Assembly: GCA_001579985.1 (NCBI GenBank)
Contig: LRSR01004311.1
Location: 1 to 25,619, forward strand
Reading direction: 5' to 3'
Source: Hypsibius dujardini
Taxonomy: Eukaryota; Tardigrada; Eutardigrada; Parachela; Hypsibiidae
DNA length: 25,619 nucleotides
Shown here: positions 1-9,259 of the stretch, piece by piece
How positions within the stretch are numbered: the first letter of the stretch is position 1
Layout of the letters: the number at the start of each line of letters is the position of its first letter
The notes under the pieces: generated by a model
Databases searched by the model: none
Told to the model about the DNA's origin: nothing
What the model saw: only the letters and a program-made list of their open reading frames with translations
Made by a program: the position numbers and the translations under genes

Positions 1-139
1 GCCGGACTTGAAACATGTAATGGTCCCTGACATGTAACGCCAATCAAACGATCAAGCGAAACTGTGTGTTCACACTCAGTGGTCTAGCGCGTACTGTTTC
101 GTAACTTGGACCCGTTTGACCTTGTCCACTGTTTCGTAG

Positions 140-2265
140 GCACTGGGACTTCATTCTCACGATAACGACGCTGAGGCGGATGAAGCGGGCAGCGCTCGTT
201 TAGTAATCTGGCGATGTGTCGCCTGTCTGGGTGCCATCTACGGCTTCTTCCTTTACGAAGTCTGCCTGCATTCCTTCATTCACCAGCGCAGTAAACGGTT
301 GAAGGGACAAGACAACCACGGCCATGAGCATGACGAAAACGACCACAGCCACATCCCGGATGCGGAACTCATTCGTGTTGCCAGGCGACACTCCACCAAG
401 CCCGTCACTGACATTGAGCTTCCGGGTCATGGGCTGGATCAAAAGACTACCACCCCACCAAAAGAGAACGTCACGGAAGGCCATCACCATCACAACCATC
501 ACCACGTCCATGACACAATCTGCGGTAGGAGTGTGTCCTATTTTGATCACCCATCTAGCAGTCCTATTTTTTGCCTTTAGCAATGCTTAATATCAGAGGT
601 TCGTTTGAGGGTCCTTACAAGCGGGAACCAGGACCCCTTATGGTAGGACCAGGGGGTGGGCAAAGGGGCAAAAGGTTCATCTTTTAAGATTGACCCCAAA
701 ATTGGACCTCTTGTCCTTGATCGTTTTAAAACTTGTGGGGATTTGGGGGTCCGGTTTCCAGGGGCCCCTGGAATTTCAAAGTTTTTTAAAAGCACCAGTT
801 TTTCCATCAAATTTGGACCGGTTTTGAATGTTTTAAACTTTCCATTTGTACTCATTCTTAGGGAGCTAGTGCTGGATCTCAACAAACCTCAAATTTGAAC
901 GAAAAACTGACGTTTTTGAAAAAAAATTAAATCACGGGGGCCCACTGGAAATCAGACCCCCACACCCCCGTAAGTTTGAAAATGATCAGGGAAAAGAGGC
1001 CAAATTGTTGGTTCAATCTTGAAGAACTGAAGTCCGCCTCTTTGCCCACCCCCTGGCCCTACCGTCGGGGGTCCTGATTCCGATTGTAGGAATCCTAAAC
1101 GAGTCTCTGCTCAATATGGACGTTATTCTGGAGGTGCTTTTGTCTTTTTTGACCTACTAGGACTGAAGCCTCTGGCATGGATGATCCTTATTGGCGATTG
1201 TCTACACAATTTTGCAGACGGACTTACCTTGGCAGCTGCTTACTCAATCGATGTGGGCTCGGGTATCTCGACGACCATAGCCATTTTTTGTCACGAAGTA
1301 CCACACGAGCTCGGTAAGACATGTCAGGGTAACGCGGGGGGGGGCACTAAAATACTTGGGGGGGCACTAAAATGCTTGATTTATGCGAGCGAAAGTACAT
1401 GTAGAATCCAATCCGTACTGCAGACTTCTGGGCACTTAAAGGCTGTCTCTGGTCAATGTGATGCACGATTTAATTCTTCCAATACCATTGGGCGTCCGTT
1501 TCGTTGAGGAAAGTTGAGGGCATTTCGCCTTTTTTATGAAGTCGACACAGGACACTCGACACATCATTACTGTACAGTATCTCCCTTTCCATATGCAGTC
1601 CTACAGTTATGCAGGCAACACAATGTTACTGGGTCACATGTTACTGGGTCACATGTTATGTTACTGAGCCGCATGTTCTGTGGCAGTCCTTTCATATTTC
1701 CATCCTCCTAAAGCAAGCATAAACAGAGGAAGGAGCAGGTAGACGGGAAGAGACAACGCCTCCTCTGCCCTCTTGTCTTACGGGTCCACCCTCTCACCCT
1801 GCCCACCCTGCCTATCTATACTGTCCTCCTTATCACAATGTGCCAACCGTAACCTCAGTTGTAATTTTTAGGGGACTTCGCTATACTTCTAAGCACCGGA
1901 GTGTCATTTCGCAAAGCGATGGTGCTGAATTTCCTCACAGCCATTTGCTGCCTCGGCGGCTTCTACGCCGGCATTCCGATTGCCGAAAATGAAGAGGCTC
2001 GTCTTTGGATCTTTATTGTGGCGGCAGGGATGTTTCTGTACGTTGCCCTAGCGGATATGGTACGTCCCAAATTTAAATTCCCAATAAGTCCATTTCTCTT
2101 TTCTTAAACACTTAGTTACCAGTAAATGGCTCTTTTGTGTAGCTGCCAGAATTGAAGAACGGCGCCAAGGATCTTCTCACCGTTGTGATGCAGAACGCCG
2201 GCTTAATGTCCGGGTTCGGTATCATGCTAATAATTGCCCTATTTGAGGATTCAATCCAAATTTGA
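140..2265 (+). CDS. ZIP (SLC39A, LIV-1/ZIP4-12-like) zinc transporter, 3' part
   Basis: Imports zinc or a similar metal into the cytosol as a multi-pass membrane protein. Four exons join in frame: 140-524, 1161-1313, 1872-2059 and 2143-2265. All have GT..AG boundaries and phases 1, 1 and 0, giving 282 codons plus stop. The first exon starts ALGLHSH, then a membrane helix ([20 protein letters not shown]). A His-rich cytosolic loop follows, with [12 protein letters not shown] and a [10 protein letters not shown] cluster. Exon 2 carries the TM4 signature HNFADG and the TM5 metal-binding motif HEVPHELGD, the last residue coming from exon 3. HE rather than EE at the start of that motif points away from ZIP8/14. 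The end, [13 protein letters not shown] and then LFED, is the normal ZIP C-terminus. Family members have eight membrane segments, so TM1-2 and the ectodomain lie upstream of base 1. Family call is firm; the paralogue is not settled. Confidence 0.95.
598..1106. mobile_element. MITE copy 1 with about 75-bp terminal inverted repeats
   Basis: It lies in the first visible ZIP intron (525-1160). The left end (598-675) and the reverse complement of the right end (about 1030-1106) share TCGTTTAGG-like, CCTTACAA and CAGGACCCC blocks, then a TAGGRCCAGGGGGTGGGCAAA block. The middle has no convincing ORF. A related copy sits at 13029-13412 and shares both the TCGTTTA ends and an internal block near CACACCCCC. 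The right end stops about 55 bp before the splice acceptor of ZIP exon 2. No clear target-site duplication was found. Confidence 0.8.
1314..1871 (+). other. ZIP intron with small tandem duplications and a dispersed repeat
   Basis: This 558-bp intron holds a near-duplicate GGGGGGCACTAAAATRCTTG unit at about 1335-1375. Tandem copies of TGTTACTGGGTCACATG lie at about 1623-1675. A longer segment (about 1660-1835) recurs at about 20630-20785. No gene is seen in it. Confidence 0.7.
1660..1835. repeat. Dispersed repeat family C, copy 1
   Basis: This segment matches about 20630-20785 over most of its length in the same orientation. Shared blocks are AGTCCTTTCA, TTTCCATCYTCYTAARGCAA, a GGAAGAGA block and GGGTCCACCCT followed by CCACCCTG. 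There is no coding content and the ends are not defined. Confidence 0.65.
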
Positions 2266-2536
2266 GCACGCGCACGTCTCGCGGCTTTTTCAATTATCTT
2301 CATACTCGTAAAATATTGTCTTAATTCTCATCCAGATTGCTTTCGATTCTTCCCGTAAATGTAAATCCTGAAAAAAACCGGTCGACAGACAAAGTTGTGA
2401 TTTCTCAATATGTATTTCGCTTTTTTTTCTCCCCACATCACCAACTACGTGTGAGTTGAGCCTGGGAATCGGTTCTCGCCTGTACCATTTTTATGCTCGC
2501 TCTGCTACAAAATCGAGCGTGTGCAAGTATTCCGGT
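2266..2536. other. Convergent intergenic spacer
   Basis: This is the 271 bp between the ZIP stop codon (2263-2265, + strand) and the stop codon of the SOD-repeat gene (2537-2539, - strand). No canonical polyadenylation signal is seen here on either strand. It holds only short A/T and T runs. Confidence 0.7.
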
Positions 2537-3035
2537 TTACGGTGAATAAAACCAAACCGTCAGGTGAAACGACAAAACAATCATCAAAAGCTGCAAGGCC
2601 ATCTTCGCAGGCTGTCGGCCGTCTGACTTCAAATCACTCTCTTTCAGGGTCCGTGTGCCCTTCAAAGCTGCCATTAAGTTCTCCCACAGTTTATCGGTTC
2701 GCTTGTCGCACGATTCATATCCGAGGTACTTAAACTGGTCCAAATCGATGAAGTTTATCAAAGTCCGCATGATCTTGGTCGCTTTAGGGGCACGGAATGT
2801 CAAGAGCACCTGTGTGCAGGAATTGGTATTCATCCGCTGAATCTTGGCTTGATTGACGGACACACACCAGGGTTTTAGGTTGACCAAATCCGCCACACGA
2901 GCCTCAAATCCAGCACTTTAACGAAATAATGCGCTTTATTAGAGTATTTGGTTCGAAACATTGTCGAATAGCGAGAGACAAGTGGATATGCAGGCAAGGA
3001 AACAGACAGTCAGACAGACAGACAGGCAGGCAGGC

Positions 3036-3067
<32 letters not shown>

Positions 3068-6000
3068 GACCGATATACCTGTCAAAGTTGCCCGTTTGCT
3101 GCAGGAGAAGAGAGATTGACACCTCCTCTTCTTCCTCGATATTTGCACACGCCATCCGAATCTCTTTATTGTCCTCCTCGCGGATATCAAAAATCACCAC
3201 CGATCTCCCAATCAGTGAAACATTCCCTTTCAGCTGCAGGAGTTCATCTGTATAGACCTGCCGAGCGTCAAAGGAGATGTTCATGGTTCCCAAACGTGGA
3301 GTGACGTCTCCGTAGGCGCACCGCTGGACATTTGCAGGCCCACATTCCGCTCGGTACTCCTCGCCTTCGTTCACCGAGTTGAAGTAGTTGTCCACCAAGC
3401 CCGCTGTGATGCAGCGAAAGTTATCCCACAACGAGCTGGCATCCCCGGCCACGGGGAGTTGGTGAATGGCCCATCGATGGCCGGTGGATGTGCGGAGATA
3501 GTCGATGGAGTCGTTCAGCATGTGGGACAGCCGGACGTCGATTGTCATGCCGGAGCTCGCACCGTCCAATTCATACTGCACTTGCGTCTGTTATATAATA
3601 ATCAAGCAAATATTTCTCAAATACTTCCTGCTCTTGTAATGATAGATATAATGGACTTACGAAGCGAATGTATCCCCACAAAAATGGTCCAGGAAATTGT
3701 GCAACTGCCTTCATGACGGTGACCTTTTCCATGTTGCGAACGTCATGCTCGACATTTCCGCAGACGAAGCCCCTGGTATCCCGGTCCGGTTGGAGTCCGA
3801 TGGAGCGACCGATGATGCTGAAGGGTCCAGTCAGCGGGACAGTTTCATCGAAGCCTTGTCGGGCGTAGCTGGTCAGACCGACCAGGGATCCAAACTTATC
3901 GCTGCAAAACCGAAAAAAAAACCGAAAACCGAATAAAAAATCATTAAATGAAGCAAAAACAAAGTTTATGTTCACATCCTCGCGCTAATCAAAGCAATAT
4001 GGCAGGTACTTCAAGCTGATCCCGTCGGAGTTATTAGAACTGGAAAGACATTTTTACAGTAGCAAAAATTTAGGAATTTTTTTTCAAGTTTTGGTTATGT
4101 CATTAAGTTAAAAGGTTTTGAAGTTACTCGAGGAACTCTTAAAATTTTATTCAGCCGTGTGGCTTTTTGTTTTCTGCTCTAAAATTTGAGGTATAGTAAG
4201 AGTGGTTCAACACACCTGAGGTCGCCGATCGGCCAAGCATCACTACTAGTGGCATTTCCCGCCGGAATTCCGCCATTAGAAATGTTCTCTGCCCTGTTGA
4301 AGGGATCGTAAATTGCGCCCAATGACTCTTGCGTGCACGGTATCACCAAATTCTCCTCCACCGGCCCGACATGCACCGACATGGTCGAGGCCGTACGTGC
4401 CAAACCGTCCAGACCGATGTTGACGGACGTCTCCTGGTCCGCTGTGCTCTGGACTGCCGTGAAGGAGCCTTGAATCTTGCCGGACCCGAAACCGATCCAG
4501 TCTTTGACCATGGCTTTCGTCGGGTAGACGAGTTTGATGGTTGCGCAGGCTTGACGCTCTTGACCAAACTCTTTGCTGTATATTACGATGGACTTCCCGG
4601 CAGCGCTAAGAGGTCCGGCCAGCGGAAGATACGTTTCCGTGAAGAAGAAACGTCCTGAAAGCGGAGAAATAATCATTTTCCCTTAAAAAAACGATCAGTC
4701 TGTAAAGTTGAATTTCGCAAAATACCGGATGTATTAGAATAAAAGTAATTTTATTTACTTCAAAAACGAATGTTTAGGTCTTGTGTAAGTTTGGCCTTGA
4801 CAAATAATTCGCTGAAAGTGCGGAAAACTGTTTGAACGAATTTATTTAAAGACAAATATAAATTTGGAATCGAATGATATCCGACGATAACTTCTCAATG
4901 AATTTGGCCACTCTTCTAGATGTTGTTTTTTTAAACTATTTTATATCGCCGCACCTGTTCCCGTGGAGGCTGTTAGGGCAATTGTGAGGGGCGACAGTCG
5001 TGAACTGAGGTCTCCCATTTGGCAGCGAAACGGTCTCGTCGGATGGCATTCCGAGGTGTAGTTCTTACGAGTATCGACATTCATGGGATCGAAGACCTCG
5101 CCACCGCTGATGCAGCGACCGTCATAGGAAAAGGCATCGCGCATCACCGGACTCCAGTGGACCTTCCAGTTGTGATTCTTCGTCGGGGTCGCCTGGATCC
5201 CGTTGGTGTAGAATAGATTCCCGAATATCGTCGTCTCGCTGCCGACATCTTCCTTGGCTTGTCGCAGATAAACGACACCTCCTGTTGAAAAGGCGAATTT
5301 CGGTTTTATTTAAAAGCCGACACAAAAATATTTTTTTGTTGTTGTTCAAACTCGTTTAAGTGGTTTATCATTTAAAGCTCTCGCATGGTTGGCCTACCGA
5401 CGCCGTAGAAAAACTGCCCTTTCGCGATGACTAACTCCTCATCCGGCCAAATATTACTGCAAATCCATCGGGAATTATTCTCCCCGTAAACCGCGACAGA
5501 TCGCCCGATTATGCTGAGACCACCGAAGAGAGGTAAATTGTCATCCAAGAACTCGAGCTCCACTGCGTCTTTTTCTTGAAGGTCGAGGCCGCTGGTTTTA
5601 CTGGAGAGCTCGCCGATTCCCACTTGGTCTTGAGTGGACGCGGAGACGTTTTTAACCGCAACGACACTTCTGGCTCCTCTTAATGGATCGAACAGATCAC
5701 CAATCAACTGGCTGGTGCAGAGATTCTCCTGTGGCAGCAATCGTTGCCGACGAGGAAATTCGTGGACGGCAATGCCGCTGGCACGAGACCGTAACCCGCG
5801 AAGATTAACGTAGACCTCGGTGGGATCGAACTGGGAAGTCTGCCGCAGCTTCACCGAGCCTGAAAGAGTTGCAAAAACGATCAAATTTGCCACGGAATGT
5901 TTGTCTCCACGAACTACATTTATGCTACATGAGGGTGTCTGTCAATCCATATCCTGTGTTAATTCATATGCTTCTTTTCATACAGGCACACAAACAGACA

Positions 6001-6104
6001 GACAGACAGGCAGACAGACAGGCAGACAGACAGACAAACAGACAGACAGACAAACAGACAGGCAGGCAGGCAGGCAGACAGACAGGCAAACAGACAGGCA
6101 AACA

Positions 6105-6137
<33 letters not shown>

Positions 6138-6147
6138 ACAGACAGAG

Positions 6148-6190
<43 letters not shown>

Positions 6191-7793
6191 GAGGCAGGCA
6201 GACAAACAGGCAGACAGATAGATATATAGACAGACAGACACATAGAAAATACTACGATACGAAGCGTGCAAACCACGTACCTTTAACACCGTCTTGATTG
6301 AAAGAAGCCTGCGCCAACTTGGGCCGCATCAACCGCACCTCGCCACAGGCAATACTGACAAGCGGGTTGTTGGGATGAAAGAGCGCCACATAAATGCCAC
6401 GCCCAGTGGACCAGCCCGAGAGCGTAAAATCGGGATCCGTATAAAAGGCTCTTTTTGCCTCGCCGGACGGCAGGCCCACGGGCATTCCCCCAAACTTCCC
6501 CACCATGTTGCCGATCTTGCACTTTTCCGGCGCGGTCTCGCTGCACTCCTTCTCGTTCCGGAAATCCGGATCGAATAGGATGCGCATATTACGGCAAGAC
6601 ACTTGGTCTTCCGGCCGGGTGCGGTCCAGGGGCCCGGTCGTCATCAACTGCCATCGGTATGAGACGTTACTGGCCACTCCGTCCGGGATGAGCTTATAAA
6701 GATCCGCGAAAATTGTCGTGTCAGAGGGGAACGTGATGAACTGCCGAAAGAAAATATTCCCGGCCATGTTGCCTTGCAGACGTGCGACGGCTGTTCGAGT
6801 ACGGCGAAAATCGTCCGAAGATATCGTCGCACAAGCTCGGAGTCTCTTTCCGCTGACCATCAAAACGGATCGTCCTCGGACGCTTTTCGGACCACGTAGG
6901 GGAATGTCCACGCCCTCGATCACACCGGAAATTGTGGCGTTGCTGCGGATCGGTCCGACTTGAAATTCGGCAGAGAACAATCTGGAAATGTTCAATGCTT
7001 GCAATGTCAAAGTGATCTGCACTAAAAAACAATCTACAGTACAGTGTGCGCTGTATCAAGAAATTTTAACCAAAATGTGCGGAGAGTGAAAAAGTGAGAA
7101 TGTGAAAAAGAAAAACGAAAAACCCTGCTGATTGCGCTAATATTTTGTTAGAGTTTGATCGATCGATCGATTGATTGATTGATTTCTAAATTAAGCTTAG
7201 TAATTAACTTGTTCTTTAATTTCTTTAATTTAAATTAATTTGATTTAAGTTTATAATATTAAAAGAGTTATAATAATGCATAAATTGAATTAAATTTATT
7301 TGCGTCCGTTGCCTTACTGTTTGCCCAGCACGGGGTCGGAGCAACGATCCCCAGCCGCGTTCCACACCACCGGAAACTGTCGGACCACCACAAACACATC
7401 GTCCTTGGCAGAAATTCCGCTCCATTGGAGGTTTTGTATGTGATATTCCACGGTGACAGCAGCTGCCAAACCGCTTCTGGACCTGAGAATTCCAGTCGAA
7501 TCTGAAGCCGCAATGCTGAGCGAAGTAACATTCGTGGAATCAGGTAGCGAGGTCGCTTGCTGAACTAAGGGGACTTCCGTGAATTTCACGTAGCCCTTGA
7601 TACCGCGCATGTTGAACGTGGCAACGGCTTGGACCATCGAACCGGAACGTGGAACGATTGGCTGAGCCAACACAATCGAAATCATCGTGCTGCTTAATAG
7701 GAAGAGAAAGAAGAGAAAGATCCATCCTTCGTGGGCAACAGGGAAAGGCCAAGGTCCCGAGATCCGTTGATGGAAAGAGCGATTAATTGTCAT
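2537..7793 (-). CDS. Secreted, GPI-anchored tandem Cu/Zn-SOD-like repeat protein (CSRP-like), 8 exons
   Basis: Exons in transcript order are 7793-7318, 6981-6281, 5859-5398, 5281-4955, 4654-4216, 3901-3661, 3587-3079 and 2915-2537. Total length is 3534 bp, 1177 codons, all phases consistent. A long signal peptide ends near residue 44 (core WIFLFFLFLLSS). About six SOD-like domains follow, at roughly residues 50-217, 222-372, 380-535, 537-700, 703-856 and 857-1035. The last residues, MALQLLMIVLSFHLTVWFYSP, form a hydrophobic tail after a polar stretch, typical of a GPI signal. SOD hallmarks include GDLSDKFGSL, SIIGRS, VHEFP and FDP where SOD1 has HFNP. Each repeat keeps a Cys near the FDP motif and a later Cys, as in RACATI or VCGNV, matching the SOD disulfide. 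Copper ligands are not complete in any repeat. This fits the described metazoan Cu-only SOD repeat proteins, but whether it makes or removes any oxidant is unknown. Confidence 0.87.
2545..2550 (+). promoter_or_regulatory. Candidate polyadenylation signal AATAAA for the ZIP gene
   Basis: This is the first AATAAA on the + strand after the ZIP stop codon, 280 bp downstream. It lies inside the last coding codons of the convergent SOD-repeat gene. If used, the two mRNAs would overlap at their 3' ends. It is a motif match only. Confidence 0.35.
3005..3068. repeat. (CAGA)n/(CAGG)n microsatellite in last intron of the SOD-repeat gene
   Basis: About 64 bp of CAGA units with some CAGG. It fills a large part of the 163-bp intron 2916-3078 and ends about 10 bp from the 5' splice site of exon 7. 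In the transcript it reads as UGUC repeats. Long reading frames through it are artefacts of the 4-bp period. Confidence 0.95.
5988..6242. repeat. Long (CAGA)n/(CAGG)n/(CAAA) tetranucleotide satellite in intron 2 of the SOD-repeat gene
   Basis: About 250 bp of CAGA, CAGG and CAAA units, with minor variants at the right end. It makes up over half of the 421-bp intron 5860-6280. Reading frames on both strands through it are low-complexity artefacts. Confidence 0.95.
6982..7317 (-). other. First intron of the SOD-repeat gene, AT-rich
   Basis: A 336-bp intron with donor GTAAGG and acceptor TTTCCAG. It carries a short GATCGATCGATTGATT run at about 7158-7183, then AT-rich sequence made of TTAAT words. 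No gene or mobile element is seen. Confidence 0.7.
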
Positions 7794-8290
7794 TTGAAGC
7801 GGAAGAGGCGGGAGAAAGTATCAACCCGAATGAACGGGCAAAAAACGTGGAAAATCGTGCTTTCTTCCCGTCTTGTTAACGTTGTTTCTCTTTTCTCATT
7901 CGTCTTGTCGGCGCAACGTGCGTTTGCTGCTGAAGCAATTATCCTAGCTTCATTAGATTTGCGTCTCTCTTTCTCTCTTTCTCGCGGCGAACTGTTACAA
8001 CGCTGCGCGGAGAGTCAGCAGACCGAGACGAAACTTGTAATTTGAAGGGGGGCCTCGTTTTCCTGGAAAATGACTATGCAAATGCAATTGGAGAGACTGT
8101 CAAGGACGGAGACTGTCAAGGACGGAGACAATCCAAACAGTGGCCAATCTGCTTATGTGAATCGAGGGAAAAAAGATTCGCAAAAAAACGGTTGGACTCT
8201 GCAGTGCGAAGAGTCGTTGCACATGTCTGCGCACTTGCACTGCTCATTTATATTAGTAATGGCACTCAATCTATATGTTGATAAAAACTT
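7794..8290. other. Upstream region of the SOD-repeat gene
   Basis: This stretch lies 5' of the SOD-repeat start codon and should hold its promoter and 5' UTR. No TATA box or other element can be assigned with confidence. A short direct duplication, GAGACTGTCAAGGACG in two copies, sits at about 8092-8127. A pyrimidine-rich TCTCTTTCTCTC run is at about 7965-7982. No gene is seen. Confidence 0.45.
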
Positions 8291-8620
8291 TTCTCGACAC
8301 GTTAACAGAAACTTTTCAGGGGGTCAGGGGGCGGAGTTATGATCTAATTCAGGACACTTAAGATTGAAGCTCACGTGTTCTTTGAGAAACACATATGTAG
8401 CTCCTCCCACTGATGTCTGAAAAATATTTGGCTAACGTCAGTCGATTCTAAATTGAATTTGAAATGGGTCACGTTGAAAAAAGTGTTTTTCGTCACCTTA
8501 TAGCACACCATACACGGACTGCAGACGTAACTGTCCTTAATCTGACCAAAGCTCCGCCTCCTGACCTCAAAAAAATATTTTAATTGATAGCAATCGATTC
8601 TAAACTGATTTGCAGATGGG
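8290..8620. repeat. Foldback repeat family D, copies 1 and 2
   Basis: An inverted pair runs from about 8305-8340 (TTTTCAG then GGGGGCGGAG) to about 8395-8465 (CTCCTCCCACTGATGTCTGA then CGATTCTAAATTGAATTTG). A further copy of the second arm is at about 8548-8615 (CTCCGCCTCCTGACCTCAAA then CGATTCTAAACTGA). The same words recur in inverted pairs at 22686-22873. It has no coding content and looks like a short palindromic non-autonomous element. Confidence 0.6.
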
Positions 8621-8649
8621 AAAGTGTCTAAAAAGCTTATTTCATTTGT

Positions 8650-8655
8650 TTTATT
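8650..8655 (-). promoter_or_regulatory. Candidate polyadenylation signal for the GFRP gene
   Basis: AATAAA on the - strand, about 205 bp downstream of the GFRP stop codon. It is a motif match at a reasonable distance, without other support. Confidence 0.35.
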
Positions 8656-8860
8656 GGCGGAGTTCCATCCTATGGGCATTGCTAGTGGCCCGAAATAGGA
8701 CAACCGCCTCGTCGCTGACAAGTCATCAAGAGGAAACTCATTTATATTCATAACGACATCTTTTTTTGTGGAAATAAGTGAGCCGTCCGTCAGTCAGTCA
8801 ATTGAGTTATCGATTCTTGCGTGAGCAGAAGGGGAAAAATTTGATAACGTCTATTTCACG

Positions 8861-9259
8861 TCAACTCGATCTTGATTTGGTGGGATAGTCGTCGACCGCG
8901 GCGGCGTATTTCGGCGGCTCCACCGGTTTATGCAGCGTCCACATGACATTCTCATACAGCTGGTCGTAGCCTCGGTCCTTCATCGCCGTGGCCGCCATGG
9001 CTAAGACCTTGTACCCGCGCGATTCGAGTTTGTTGAGGATGACACGAGGCTCGTCGGCCGTGACGTAAATGTAGCTGCGCTTATACTCCACACTCTTCTG
9101 CACCGCGTTCAGGTACTTCATCAGCTCGGCGTCCGAGTAAGGGTCCCCGACGATCGTTTCCTGATTGTTGCCGCAGTTTTTTACCACGATGTAGGGCATC
9201 CTTTTACTGCCGCTGCTCCCGCTGCTGCTGCTGCTGCTGGAAGCCTTGCCGTTGTTCAT
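8861..9259 (-). CDS. GCHFR: GTP cyclohydrolase I feedback regulatory protein
   Basis: GFRP binds GTP cyclohydrolase I and mediates its inhibition by tetrahydrobiopterin and activation by phenylalanine. It therefore sets cofactor supply for aromatic amino acid hydroxylases and nitric oxide synthase. The single-exon ORF encodes 132 residues. The conserved core starts at residue 21 (MPYIVV), then VGDPYSDAELMKYL, DEPRVILNKLESRGYKVLAM and the closing MWTLHKP. The mammalian protein has 84 residues. Extra here are a 20-residue Ser/Gly-rich N-terminus encoded by a CTG/CAG-type run, about 10 residues (around KDRGYDQLYE) before the last strand, and a polar C-terminus of about 20 residues. Translation could also begin at Met21, which would give a near-canonical start. 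It lies on the same strand as the SOD-repeat gene, with no sign of cotranscription. Family identity is firm. Confidence 0.95.
   Translation of the reverse strand: MNNGKASSSSSSSGSSGSKRMPYIVVKNCGNNQETIVGDPYSDAELMKYLNAVQKSVEYKRSYIYVTADEPRVILNKLESRGYKVLAMAATAMKDRGYDQLYENVMWTLHKPVEPPKYAAAVDDYPTKSRSS

Noticed and set aside
200-583. 127-codon - strand frame opposite the first ZIP exon
   Set aside because: It is the shadow of the His-rich ZIP exon, which matches a known family on the + strand.
5820-6297. Long reading frames on both strands rich in RQTD or CLSVCL repeats
   Set aside because: They are translations of a 4-bp CAGA-type satellite lying within an intron. The same applies at 2929-3255 and 20951-21307.
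6721-7059. 112-codon - strand frame overlapping SOD-repeat exon 2
   Set aside because: It is out of frame with the SOD-like sequence. The acceptor at 6982 gives the frame that continues exon 1 in phase and carries the SOD motifs.
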